From Stieleria maiorica (GTDB lineage Bacteria > Planctomycetota > Planctomycetia > Pirellulales > Pirellulaceae), in NCBI RefSeq assembly GCF_008035925.1, contig NZ_CP036264.1:395774-459773 (forward strand): 64,000 bases of DNA, written 5' to 3'. Positions within the stretch are counted from its first letter, which is position 1; each line of letters starts with the position of its first letter. A program made the position numbers and the translations under genes. Below are positions 1-8,466 of the stretch, in pieces. The notes under the pieces are model-generated. The model was not told the DNA's origin. It saw only the letters and a program-made list of their open reading frames with translations, and did not search any database.

Positions 1-2244
1 GCCGGTGTCAAATGCCAGACCGCCGACGGCCCGGAGCAGTTGACCGTGATGGTCTTGCCGATCGAAGACCCCAACGGCAACACCCAGCTGTTATTGCAAT
101 TCCAAAGCGATTCCCCGACCGAGGACCCGGTTCAGCCGGCCAACGTCGACGCCAGCACGATGTCCAACGAAGAGTTCGAGGCCATCGAACGGGAACTTCA
201 ATTCACCAAGGACAGTTTGCAGTCGACCATCGAAGAATTGCAGACGACCAACGAAGAGCTTCAATCCGCCAACGAACAATTGACGTCGTCCAACGAGGAG
301 CTTCAAAGTACCAACGAGGAATTGCACAGCGTCAACGAAGAACTTTACACCGTCAACGCCGAACACCAGCGCAAGATCGATGAACTGACCGAGTTGAACG
401 ACGACATGGACAACCTGCTGATCAGCACCAACGTCCACACGATCTTCCTGGATCGCGAACTGTGTATTCGGCGATTCACGCCCGGGATCGCCGAAACGTT
501 CAGTTTGATTCCGCAAGACGTCGGACGACGCTTCGACAGTTTCTCGCACCAGATCTTGTACTCGGGGCTGATCGATGAGATTCGGTCCGTCTTGAAGAAC
601 GGCAAGGCGTTCGAAAAGGAGGTCGTCGATCAGGCGGGCACCTGGCACCTGCTGCGGATTCAGCCCTACATCGCACGCAAGCGGATCGACGGGGTCGTCA
701 TCACGCTGATCGACATCACCACGCTCAAAAACGCCGAGGCGATGTTGCGAGAGATGTCCGAGATCGTCGAGCACTCCGACGATGCCATCTATCGCGTCGA
801 CCTGGACGGCACGATCCGTACCTGGAACCTCGGCGCCAGCCGGCTGTACGGCTACGAAAGCCAGCAAGTCACCGGCAAACACGTCTCCATCCTCGCGCCG
901 TCGGATCGCCCCTCCGAACCCGAATCCTATCTCGAGCGGATCCGCACCGGCATCGCGGTCGACCGCGTGGAAACCTCGCGTGTCCGCCGCAACGGCACCA
1001 GCATCGACGTCTCGCTGACCGTTTCGCCGATCCATGATCACCATCGAAACATCGTCGGCGCATCGGTGATCGCCCGTGACATCACCAAACAGCGTCAAGC
1101 CGAATTCGAGATCCGGGAAGCGGTCCGGCACCGTGACCAATTCCTCGCCACGCTTTCGCATGAGCTTCGCAATCCGCTCTCGGCGATCCTCAACGCGACC
1201 TCCCTGCTGAAGGAAGACGGCATCAATGCGGACACGATCCGCGAAGCCCGTGAGGTCGTCGACCACCAACTCCGGCACGTCGCTCGGTTGCTCGATGACT
1301 TACTGGAAGTGGCGCGATTCACCCATGGCAAGATCGTGTTGCGCAACGAGGTGTTCGACCTGACGGACTTGGTGATGGACGTCGTCGATTGCATTCAATT
1401 TCAAGTCGATGAAAAAAAGCAGCAGTTGCGTGTCGATGTTTCTGATGGCCCGCTTTACGTCGAAGGTGACTTGGGGCGGTTGCAGCAGGCGCAGGTCAAC
1501 TTGTTGGTCAATGCTTCGAAATACAGCGCCGAATCGCGTAGCATTTCCTACGGGGTCGGTCGCGACGGAAACGATGCGGTCATCACCGTTCGGGATGAAG
1601 GCCAAGGCATTCCCGCGTCGCTGTTGCCGTCGATTTTTGAGCCCTTCACCCAGGCCGATCAAAGCATCGAACGTTCCCAAGGCGGCATGGGGTTGGGGTT
1701 GCCGCTGGTGCGGATGATCGCCAAGGCGCACAACGGAACCGCGGTCGCCCACAGCGGTGGTCCGGGGCGGGGCAGCGAGTTCACCATCCGCATTCCGATC
1801 ACCGACAAACGACCGACCGACCAGGTGCCGTCCGACACGGCGGCGACGCCTGGGCGAAAACTGTTGCTGATCGAAGACAACGACGGGATCCGGCGGATGC
1901 TTTCGCGTTCGATGCAGCTGAAAGGGTTCGAGGTCGCCACGGCGGTCACCGGACGCGAAGGCATCGAAGCGATTAAAGAATTCCGTCCCGACATCGCCGT
2001 CGTCGATATCGGTCTGCCGGACATCGACGGTTATGAATTGGCGCGGCGGGTCCGTGACGATCCCGAGCATGCCGGCCTGATCTTGTTCGCGGTGACCGGC
2101 TATGGACGTGAAGAGGATCGCAACAAAGCCGATCAGGCCGGCTTTGACAGGCACCTGGTCAAACCGATCGATCCGGACGAACTGATGCGATCGATCGCCG
2201 ACTTCGATGCTTCGCAAAACACTGCCGAACCGAGCGCAAATTGA
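1..2244 (+). CDS. Hybrid sensor histidine kinase of the CheR/PAS type (5' end outside window)
   Basis: The reading frame is open from base 1, so the N-terminus lies upstream. In order I see a heptad-rich coiled coil built from EELQ/NEEL repeats (bases ~190-420), a PAS-like domain with the RRFTP signature (~420-730), a second PAS domain (~750-1090), a HisKA dimerisation domain with the phospho-acceptor His in SHELRNP (codon 1159-1161), an HATPase domain (N box ~1483-1530, G boxes DEGQGI and GGMGLGL), and a C-terminal receiver whose acceptor Asp lies in VVDIGLPD (codon 2005-2007). The coiled coil followed by RRFTP is typical of CheB-CheR-PAS fusion proteins, so the missing part probably carries CheB/CheR-like domains; that is inference. 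It is likely a cytoplasmic kinase with an internal phosphorelay. The next gene downstream also ends in a similar receiver domain, which makes it a candidate partner. No terminator is visible directly after the stop. Confidence 0.92.
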   Translation, partial: AGVKCQTADGPEQLTVMVLPIEDPNGNTQLLLQFQSDSPTEDPVQPANVDASTMSNEEFEAIERELQFTKDSLQSTIEELQTTNEELQSANEQLTSSNEELQSTNEELHSVNEELYTVNAEHQRKIDELTELNDDMDNLLISTNVHTIFLDRELCIRRFTPGIAETFSLIPQDVGRRFDSFSHQILYSGLIDEIRSVLKNGKAFEKEVVDQAGTWHLLRIQPYIARKRIDGVVITLIDITTLKNAEAMLREMSEIVEHSDDAIYRVDLDGTIRTWNLGASRLYGYESQQVTGKHVSILAPSDRPSEPESYLERIRTGIAVDRVETSRVRRNGTSIDVSLTVSPIHDHHRNIVGASVIARDITKQRQAEFEIREAVRHRDQFLATLSHELRNPLSAILNATSLLKEDGINADTIREAREVVDHQLRHVARLLDDLLEVARFTHGKIVLRNEVFDLTDLVMDVVDCIQFQVDEKKQQLRVDVSDGPLYVEGDLGRLQQAQVNLLVNASKYSAESRSISYGVGRDGNDAVITVRDEGQGIPASLLPSIFEPFTQADQSIERSQGGMGLGLPLVRMIAKAHNGTAVAHSGGPGRGSEFTIRIPITDKRPTDQVPSDTAATPGRKLLLIEDNDGIRRMLSRSMQLKGFEVATAVTGREGIEAIKEFRPDIAVVDIGLPDIDGYELARRVRDDPEHAGLILFAVTGYGREEDRNKADQAGFDRHLVKPIDPDELMRSIADFDASQNTAEPSAN

Positions 2245-2280
2245 ACTTCAATTTATTCGCGGTTTTTGTAGAATAATTGT

Positions 2281-2309
2281 TTGACACTCAGTGGGGCATG
2301 CGTTCTAAT
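2281..2309 (+). promoter_or_regulatory. Sigma-70-like promoter of the CsrA-receiver gene
   Basis: A perfect TTGACA (-35) at 2281-2286 is followed, after a 17-bp spacer, by TCTAAT (-10, five of six consensus bases) at 2304-2309. This predicts transcription starting near 2316 and a leader of about 145 nt before the GTG at 2461. The downstream gene could therefore be expressed independently of the kinase gene. The call rests on motif match only. Confidence 0.6.
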
Positions 2310-2315
2310 CCTAAT

Positions 2316-2460
2316 CATACGGCTTTCCGAGTGGCCGACACTCGGACTTGGCAATGGAGCGCACCTGCCAACTGGTAGGTCAGTCGCAGCAAACAATTGG
2401 TTGACCGGTGGGATTTTTTCCCGGTTGTGACGCTGCAAAATTAACTCCAAGGGGCAAGCC
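2316..2460 (+). promoter_or_regulatory. Structured 5' leader of the CsrA-receiver mRNA
   Basis: The leader contains a 6-bp hairpin (ccgagt at 2327-2332, actcgg at 2340-2345), a possible longer-range pairing of ggtca with tgacc near 2402-2406, and a bulged hairpin around a T-run (accggtggga at 2404-2413 with tcccggt at 2419-2425). The ribosome binding site AAGGGG sits at ~2450-2455. One GGA is present near 2355. Leaders of csrA genes are often self-regulated through GGA motifs in hairpin loops. Here the loops do not show a clear ANGGA, so autoregulation is only a possibility. Confidence 0.4.
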
Positions 2461-3309
2461 GTGTTAGTTCTCTCTCGTCGCACCAAAGACAAAGTGTCGT
2501 TTCCGCAAGTCGGAGTCACGGTTCACTTTATCCGCGTCCAATCTGGACAGGTGAAAATCGGCATCGATGCACCGCGCAGCATCACCATCGTGCGCGATGA
2601 GGTCAGCGATGGGGACGCGATCGCCGAAATGGTCCGCCGCCAAATCGCACAACTGCCACAAGAAACCCGACACGGGATCCGCAACGAACTGCACGAGATC
2701 ACCGTCGGGCTGCACCTCTACCGCGAGCTGATCCGCGCCGGGATTAACGATGAAGCGGAAGAAACCTTCGATTCGCTCCAAGAATCACTGAAACGGCTCG
2801 ATTCCAACGAGGCCTTCCGACGGCCCGACGCACCGCCGGTCACCGACCCCGATCGCGAAACCATCGCCCTGATCGAAGACTCGGCCAACGAACGGCGGAT
2901 GCTGGCCGAAGTGCTGCAATTGAAAGGATACCAGGTCCTGGAATTCAGCAACGGCGCCAACGCGCTGCAGCATTTCGAAGACAATGATGCACCGGGGCTG
3001 GTCCTGGTGGACATGAACATGCCCGAGCTTGATGGTCATCAAACCGTCACCATGATGCGCCAGTCGGAACGCTTCCGCGATGTCCCCATCTTCGCCGTCA
3101 GCGGGACTTCGCCCGAAGAAAATGACCTCGTGATGGGGCGCCAAGGCGTCGATCGCTGGTTGCCAAAACCGCTCAGCCTGGAAACGCTGATGAACTCCAT
3201 CCGCCAAGCCATCGGGGCCCCCAAAGCCAAACAGCCCACTCAAGCACTTCGAAACGAAGCTCCATTATCGCTCAGTCGAGTCCCGTCCGTTGCCGCCGAT
3301 CTGGCGTAA
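2461..3309 (+). CDS. CsrA-receiver fusion protein: RNA-binding regulator with a phospho-acceptor domain
   Basis: 282 residues with a GTG start preceded by AAGGGG. Residues 1-~60 are a CsrA/RsmA domain: the start MLVLSRR, the GQVKIGIDAP strand and the Arg at 45 (equivalent to the RNA-contacting Arg44 of E. coli CsrA) are all present. Residues ~60-130 form a charged helical linker. Residues ~134-250 are a CheY-like receiver with the acidic pair E139/D140, phospho-acceptor D184 in LVDMNMP, switch residue S214 and conserved K236. CsrA alone is normally only about 60-75 residues and acts as an intertwined dimer that blocks or remodels mRNA leaders, so the fused receiver is unusual. It suggests that phosphorylation controls RNA binding or dimer geometry (inference). 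The gene lies 216 bp downstream of a hybrid kinase with a similar receiver. It has its own promoter and terminator. Confidence 0.9.
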   Translation: MLVLSRRTKDKVSFPQVGVTVHFIRVQSGQVKIGIDAPRSITIVRDEVSDGDAIAEMVRRQIAQLPQETRHGIRNELHEITVGLHLYRELIRAGINDEAEETFDSLQESLKRLDSNEAFRRPDAPPVTDPDRETIALIEDSANERRMLAEVLQLKGYQVLEFSNGANALQHFEDNDAPGLVLVDMNMPELDGHQTVTMMRQSERFRDVPIFAVSGTSPEENDLVMGRQGVDRWLPKPLSLETLMNSIRQAIGAPKAKQPTQALRNEAPLSLSRVPSVAADLA

Positions 3310-3353
3310 ATCGGAACCTCAGGGAAGAGGGAGTCTATACGGGATTTGATTTT

Positions 3354-3390
3354 GGCACGCCGTGTTAGGATATGCGGCGTGCCGTTTTCT
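3354..3390 (+). terminator. Rho-independent terminator after the CsrA-receiver gene
   Basis: A perfect 9-bp stem (ggcacgccg at 3354-3362 and cggcgtgcc at 3375-3383) closes a 12-nt loop and is followed by gttttct. It lies 45 bp after the stop codon, in the gap between convergent genes. On the other strand it is not followed by an equally clear T-run. Confidence 0.7.
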
Positions 3391-3419
3391 ATTCACCTCG
3401 CTCGGTCGACGCGATCGCG

Positions 3420-4187
3420 TCAACGGATCCAGCCGTACACGCTGGTGACGATCAACTTCAGCCCCGTTGCGATCATCACCACGATCAGGAACCCGAAGAT
3501 TAAGCGGTTCCCCTTCTTGATCGCCAGCTTAGCACCGACAACACCGCCCAGCAGGTTGCCGCCCGCCATCACCAAACCGGGCAGCCAGTCGATCAGCCCA
3601 TAGATCGCAAACATCACCGTCGCCGCCAGCGTGACCAAAAAACCGATCCAGTTTTTCACCGCGTTCGACGCGACCAAGTCGCCGCTGTTGGTCAGGCTCA
3701 TCGCCAACAGCACCAGGATGCCCATCCCGGCCTGAATGAACCCGACATAGATGCCGATGGCGAAAAAAATCGGATTGACCCACCGGCGGCAACGATCCGA
3801 AGCGACGTTCGCTGCGGCAATTCGCTTGGGGTTCAGCAAGAGCAGCACCGCCATCGCCAGAAAAATAGCACCGAACACGGGCTCGAACGCGTCCGGCGGC
3901 AGGTAGACCGCTAGCCAGGACCCGACCGGCACCCCCAACATCGTCGGAATCGTCAGGCGGTTGGCAAGCCGGTGGTCGAGGTGCCCGTGCTTGTGAAACG
4001 TCGCGACGGCAGCGCCGCTGGAAAACAGCACCGCGACGCGATTGGTTGCGTTGGCAATTTTCGGCTCCAACCCGAACACCATCAGCGCCGGCAACGTCAT
4101 GAAAGATCCCCCACCGGCGATCGTGTTCACGACCCCGGCCAGAAACCCTGCAACGATCAGAAGTAGATACCAGCCGACGACAGCCAC
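3420..4187 (-). CDS. TauE/SafE-family membrane permease
   Basis: 255 residues, almost entirely hydrophobic helices (about seven to eight membrane segments). The N-terminal helix ends in the glycine-rich stretch VVNTIAGGGSF, followed by a P-A-L-M-V-F-G pattern and ATNRVAV, as in the TauE/SafE family. A second, related hydrophobic half carries QAGMGILVLLAMS. Members export or import sulfite, sulfoacetate and other small organic anions across the inner membrane; the substrate cannot be read from the sequence. The start is a GTG with AAAGG immediately upstream, which is close spacing, so a slightly different start is possible. The gene is convergent with the CsrA-receiver gene and shares the terminator gap. 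Confidence 0.88.
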   Translation of the reverse strand: MAVVGWYLLLIVAGFLAGVVNTIAGGGSFMTLPALMVFGLEPKIANATNRVAVLFSSGAAVATFHKHGHLDHRLANRLTIPTMLGVPVGSWLAVYLPPDAFEPVFGAIFLAMAVLLLLNPKRIAAANVASDRCRRWVNPIFFAIGIYVGFIQAGMGILVLLAMSLTNSGDLVASNAVKNWIGFLVTLAATVMFAIYGLIDWLPGLVMAGGNLLGGVVGAKLAIKKGNRLIFGFLIVVMIATGLKLIVTSVYGWIR

Positions 4188-4533
4188 CCTTTCAAACGTA
4201 GAACCATGCGGATCGCGGCCGACGCGTTGAATCTCTCTCCGAATCGGCTCGCAGCAATCTTTCGTAGAATCTGCGAATGTTCGACCGGCAACGTCGCGGC
4301 GTCAAGGTCGCGATCGGTCGCGAAAATCGGGTAAGAAGATTTGGGGGTAAGAATCTAGCGAAATGAACCTTCCATCCGACTCAGCTCATTTTCCTACCTC
4401 CAGAATCTTCTTACCTCTACCTGGCAACTGTCCCAGTGGCCGCATTCGTTCGCCGCGAAAGTCCACGATGGATATACTGGCGGTGGGCGCCAACTTCGCT
4501 CGCTCCTCCTCGCCCGGAACCTCGCCAGAATCG

Positions 4534-5070
4534 ATGAGCACTGAGATTCGCAAGCTGACCTACCAGGATTACGTCTGTTTCCCGGATGACGGGAAGCGGC
4601 ATGAGATCATCGGAGGAGATCACTACATGAATCCGGCACCGAGCACCTACCATCAATATGTGTCACGGCGGTTGCACTTTCAGTTGTATTCGAAGATCGA
4701 ACTTGTCGAGCGAGGCAGCGTGATCTGCGCACCGGTGGATGTGCAATTGACCGAAAGTGACATCGTCCAGCCGGACATCGTCGTCGTGCTGAAAGAAAAC
4801 CGGATCATCACCCCCACCAAGGTGAAGGGGGCCCCCGACCATCTGATTGAGATTCTGTCGCCATCGACCGAATCGAACGACAAGACGCTCAAACGTTCAC
4901 TGTATGAGCGAACCGGAGTCGGGGAGTATTGGATCGTCGACCCGTTTGAACAGACGCTGACGCAGTTGGTGCTCGAGAACGGGCGGTACGTCGACCAGCG
5001 TGTGACGGAAAAGCGTATTTCCGTCACGTACCTTCATGACGTCGATGTCGACTTGAACCAAGTCTGGTGA
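4534..5070 (+). CDS. Uma2-family (DUF820) putative endonuclease
   Basis: 178 residues from the ATG at 4534. The frame is open from 4363, and an in-frame ATG at 4468 is an alternative, but the family homology begins at residue ~3 (LTYQDYVCFPDDGKRHEI). Core features are the Asp in QPDIVVV, the HLIEILSPST strand, and the KR..YERTGVGEYWIVDP helix and strand, which together give a PD-(D/E)XK-like nuclease fold. Uma2 proteins occur in many copies in planctomycetes and cyanobacteria; their substrate is unknown. It stands alone and is convergent with the pseudopilin gene, their stops being only six bases apart (5070 and 5076). Confidence 0.85.
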   Translation: MSTEIRKLTYQDYVCFPDDGKRHEIIGGDHYMNPAPSTYHQYVSRRLHFQLYSKIELVERGSVICAPVDVQLTESDIVQPDIVVVLKENRIITPTKVKGAPDHLIEILSPSTESNDKTLKRSLYERTGVGEYWIVDPFEQTLTQLVLENGRYVDQRVTEKRISVTYLHDVDVDLNQVW

Positions 5071-5075
5071 GTCAA

Positions 5076-6317
5076 CTACTGATTGAGCTGCTCATCAATC
5101 GTTTCGTTGTTGGCACGCGTCCCGAGTGCGCCCCACAAGCCATACGGGCTTTGAGACCCCGGCGAACGTGCATCGGTGCCATTCCAAATCACCATCGGGT
5201 TCGACTTGTTGCCCGCTTCGATCGAGTCGGTGATAAAGATCACGGCGCCGTCACCCATCAAGACGTGGGCGCCGCCCTGGTGCCGGCTGCTGGGACCATA
5301 GATTCCCGGCCGCCAGGTTCCGGCACCGCTGCTGCAGATTGGGCTGTTGGGCGGCAGGATGGTCGTCACTCCGGTGTGCACGCAATAACCGCTGGACCAC
5401 TTGAACCCGCGTTGCCCTTGCGTTCCACCGGTCAATGAGGCGCCGGGAGCCCAGAACTTGGGTCGATCGGGATCGATTTCGGCTTCACAAACCAATGGAT
5501 CGTTCTGCAGCGTGGCCAGGTTGGTCATCCGCGCGGCGTGCGTGAACACGGCTCGGTCGCCAAGATTGGTCGCCATTTCACCGGCCATGATCGTGTTGGA
5601 AAGCCCATCCAGGGTGTCGCGGAATCGCATGTTCACACGCGGGAAAAACATGCCGCGACAAGTGGCCTTGGCACGTGGTGCAGCCGTCCGGTTCGGCCGG
5701 CCGTTCTGGTTGATGCCCCCGGTGTTTTGGAATTGCAGCGCGTCACCGACACAAACACCATAGTTCGTTCGGCCTTGAGCCGGCAAACCGTCGCCCGGGT
5801 CGCTCGGGCAGCGCAGCATCGGGACCGTGGTCAACCACGGATCGTATTGATAGCGACCGTGCTGGGCCAGGCTGATGTCGGCGTTAGGCCCCATCGCGCT
5901 GAATTCGTACTGTCCTGCGGCCGAAGCCGGTTCGCGGACGCGAAACGGATTGCTGATCTGGTCCCACAAACCTTGCTGTTCGACGAATGGTGCCAGTTGG
6001 ACCAGCGAGCTCAGGTTGTTCAGGTTGTTTCCACCGAAGCTGCCACCAATCGTACGCGGCTCGCGGGACTGTGGATTATTGCTCCCGTGGACTCGTGAGG
6101 TCCCGCCGCGGATCGTCGGGAGTCGCTTGTACGCGGAGTGGTAATTGTGGATCCCCAAGCCGATCTGCTTGAAGTTGTTGCTGCAGCTCATCCGCCGCGC
6201 GGCTTCGCGCGCCGCCTGGACCGCCGGCAGCAGTAACCCCACCAAGATCCCGATGATCGCGATCACCACCAGCAGTTCCACCAGCGTGAAACCCCTACGT
6301 TTAATACGGACATTCAT
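5076..6317 (-). CDS. DUF1559 pseudopilin-like protein with prepilin N-terminus
   Basis: 413 residues from the ATG at 6317, chosen because GAGG lies just upstream and because the prepilin motif then starts at residue ~7. The open frame extends to 6410 but adds nothing recognisable. The N-terminus has basic residues, then [17 protein letters not shown] (the prepilin peptidase site at G/F with Glu at +5) and a long hydrophobic helix followed by [13 protein letters not shown]. The C-terminal part carries the DUF1559 hallmark around [20 protein letters not shown]. Such proteins form large paralogous families in planctomycetes and are thought to be handled by type II secretion or type IV pilus-like machinery at the cell surface; the exact role is unknown. 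A small lipoprotein gene lies 132 bp upstream on the same strand and may be co-transcribed. Confidence 0.93.
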   Translation of the reverse strand: MNVRIKRRGFTLVELLVVIAIIGILVGLLLPAVQAAREAARRMSCSNNFKQIGLGIHNYHSAYKRLPTIRGGTSRVHGSNNPQSREPRTIGGSFGGNNLNNLSSLVQLAPFVEQQGLWDQISNPFRVREPASAAGQYEFSAMGPNADISLAQHGRYQYDPWLTTVPMLRCPSDPGDGLPAQGRTNYGVCVGDALQFQNTGGINQNGRPNRTAAPRAKATCRGMFFPRVNMRFRDTLDGLSNTIMAGEMATNLGDRAVFTHAARMTNLATLQNDPLVCEAEIDPDRPKFWAPGASLTGGTQGQRGFKWSSGYCVHTGVTTILPPNSPICSSGAGTWRPGIYGPSSRHQGGAHVLMGDGAVIFITDSIEAGNKSNPMVIWNGTDARSPGSQSPYGLWGALGTRANNETIDEQLNQ

Positions 6318-6449
6318 GACACCTACCTCGAACAAGAACAAACAAGACAATAAAAATCGGTCACCGCCCCTTCGCATGATAGGACGAAAGGTCGGCGCTA
6401 AAAGAAACAAACATTGGAATTGATTTATCGGATCGGCTTCGAACGTTGA

Positions 6450-6659
6450 TCAGCTCGAAGCATCGTTCTCGTCTTCTTCGGACTGAGCTTCATCGGGATT
6501 GTCTTCACGCTCCTCGGGATGCTCTTGCAAGTAAGCTTCCACTGCGTTCATCTCCGGCCCCTGGGGCTCCGACATGTCCTGACCGCATCCTGACATCGCA
6601 ACCGTCAGGGAGAGGGAGAAAAGAATCAGCAGAACGTGAGAGATTGATGAGCGGCGCAT
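6450..6659 (-). CDS. Small acidic lipoprotein
   Basis: 69 residues. A basic start (MRRSS) and hydrophobic stretch end in a lipobox-like VAMSGC, with the Cys near residue 25, followed by a short, very acidic tail rich in Glu and Asp. This fits a signal-peptidase II lipoprotein. GGAG lies about 11 bases before the ATG. It precedes the DUF1559 gene on the same strand; small lipoproteins commonly accompany DUF1559 genes in planctomycetes. No function can be named. Confidence 0.72.
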   Translation of the reverse strand: MRRSSISHVLLILFSLSLTVAMSGCGQDMSEPQGPEMNAVEAYLQEHPEEREDNPDEAQSEEDENDASS

Positions 6660-6902
6660 TGATTCGGCGTCTCCGTGGATCAGTAGAATGAAGCGATCTA
6701 ACGGATCTCCGCGGCGGCACGCAATCGACCACCACGCAACCGATCGCCCCCTGCCGCCAATCCCTTGGATCAGTTTCCAGTGTAACAGTCTGGCAACCGT
6801 CGCTGGTCAAGAAACGGTAACAATCGCGCACCGCAAATCACCGACTCGCTGGCGCATGCACGCCACGTCCGAGGCGACAGACGCTGATCGAATTGCCCCC
6901 TC

Positions 6903-7676
6903 CTACCCGCTCCTCGCCGTCGTTGCGGCGGCGACCGTGATCGGAATGGAATATCGAAGGGTCCCGTCGTCCAACGATGCTTGGACGCCGATCCGATCGA
7001 CGCCCACATCATTCTGCATCAGGTTGCGAATCCGATCCGCACCACCGGGCACCGGAAATGAAACGGCAAGCTGTTCTTCCAATGTCAATTCCACCTTGTA
7101 CTCTTTAAACTGAACACGGTCGAATTCGTCGGATGAGAACAGGTCGGCAAACTCGTCGCGGCTGAGCGCGTGCACGTGCGAGGGGTCACGCAGAAGTTCG
7201 ATCTCGTCGTAACCGGCGACCTTGTCGCTCGGCAGGGAAACATCGGCAACGACGACCCGCCCACCGGGTTTGCAGACGCGTCGCATTTCCGAGAGCACCT
7301 GGGCGGGGGCTTGGAAATGATGAAACGAGTAACGCGTCAACACGAGAGAAAACGTCGCGTCGTCGAACGGCAACAGTGCTGCACTGCCTTCGATCCAAGA
7401 GGCATTTTTGATGCCCTGTTCGGATTGTCGCATCCGTGCTTGGCGAATCATCTCCGGCGTGAGATCAAGCCCGGTCACGGAGCCGACCAACGGGGCAAAA
7501 TGACAGGCAACGATTCCCGGCCCACAGGCGACGTCCAACATGTCATCCTCGGGGCCCGGGGCGGCAAGTTCAACCAGTATGTCCATGGCCGCCGAGTGGC
7601 CGGGCAAGCTTGCAAACGGGACCGCTTGCCGTGTGAACTGTTCAATTGTCAATGCGGAATGGGTGTTCGGATCCAT
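6903..7676 (-). CDS. Class I SAM-dependent methyltransferase
   Basis: 257 residues. Motif I (DVACGPGIVACHF) and the following acidic residue in GLDLTPEMI form the SAM site of a Rossmann-fold methyltransferase of the Methyltransf_11/UbiE-like group. SLVLTRYSFHHF and the KPGGRVVVADV strand match motifs II and III. The C-terminal part (~residues 160-257) would hold the substrate site and is not diagnostic. The substrate is unknown. The gene stands apart, with ~240 bp and ~190 bp of non-coding DNA on either side. Confidence 0.88.
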   Translation of the reverse strand: MDPNTHSALTIEQFTRQAVPFASLPGHSAAMDILVELAAPGPEDDMLDVACGPGIVACHFAPLVGSVTGLDLTPEMIRQARMRQSEQGIKNASWIEGSAALLPFDDATFSLVLTRYSFHHFQAPAQVLSEMRRVCKPGGRVVVADVSLPSDKVAGYDEIELLRDPSHVHALSRDEFADLFSSDEFDRVQFKEYKVELTLEEQLAVSFPVPGGADRIRNLMQNDVGVDRIGVQASLDDGTLRYSIPITVAAATTARSG

Positions 7677-7870
7677 CGCTTCAGTAAAAACCCGGGGGCA
7701 ACGAGAGGGTGCTGGGGATGGTCCTTATGACAACACCGACACAAATAGGTTCGCCATCTTCAGCCACCATGCCACGGTCAGCGTCGCGGCGACTCGTCTC
7801 TTTGCGAGACGACTTTTCGGCCAATTGGCTGACGACCACGTGAAGTCAAATCCTTACTGGTTTCTGACCG

Positions 7871-8302
7871 CTACTCTGTCTCTTCGTCGATTGCAATCAG
7901 TTTAATGTTGGGAACCAAAAGATAGACTTCGTTGGCTATGCTTCCCCACCTTGCAAGTCGCTCCGCATCGGTCTGAATTCGTGCGCCATTCGCGACGGTG
8001 ATCGCACCCCGTTTTGTTGTTCCGTTAGGGGTGATCATTCCGAATTGTGAAGCCTCGTATTTGACCGCGAGTTTGCCGTCACCGACGTAAACGCGCCGCA
8101 CACGCATCGAGATTGGGCCGCTGGAAATCGTCAGCATCATGCCGCGCAGCGTTTCGTCGTGCCGGAAGTGAATATCACCGACCGGAAAATCGATCTCGAC
8201 AACGGCAGGCAAGCGTTCTTGTGCGCCGCTTGAAGCAGGGTGGACCACGTACAACCCAGAAAACGCGAGAGCGACGATCCAGCGATGGAGAGCTTTCATC
8301 AT
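7871..8302 (-). CDS. Small exported protein of unknown function
   Basis: 143 residues. The start MMKALHRW is followed by a hydrophobic stretch and an ASSGAQ cleavage-like site, so a Sec signal peptide of about 27 residues is likely. The mature part has alternating polar and hydrophobic residues suggesting beta structure. I recognise no family. The ATG at 8302 is directly followed by a second ATG at 8299, either of which could serve. The orientation is the same as the sulfatase upstream, but ~165 bp separate them. Confidence 0.6.
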   Translation of the reverse strand: MMKALHRWIVALAFSGLYVVHPASSGAQERLPAVVEIDFPVGDIHFRHDETLRGMMLTISSGPISMRVRRVYVGDGKLAVKYEASQFGMITPNGTTKRGAITVANGARIQTDAERLARWGSIANEVYLLVPNIKLIAIDEETE

Positions 8303-8466
8303 AAGACCGTTGGTGTAGAGGTGTTGTGCGTTTGCTCGGATAACAGCCTGCGGTCGATCGCGTCGGCGCGATTGACCGAAACTCCAACATGATCTCGACT
8401 CGCCGGCTGCGGTTCACCTCTTAAGAACAATTTCGTGTTACCCACCAACGCGTCCATTCAGTTGAT

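Noticed and set aside
91-1278. Long minus-strand frame (395 codons) opposite the histidine kinase, and a similar one at 1300-2217
   Set aside because: Both lie wholly antisense to a clear multidomain kinase, have low-complexity Asp/Val/Arg-rich products and no recognisable domain. High GC at third positions produces such frames.
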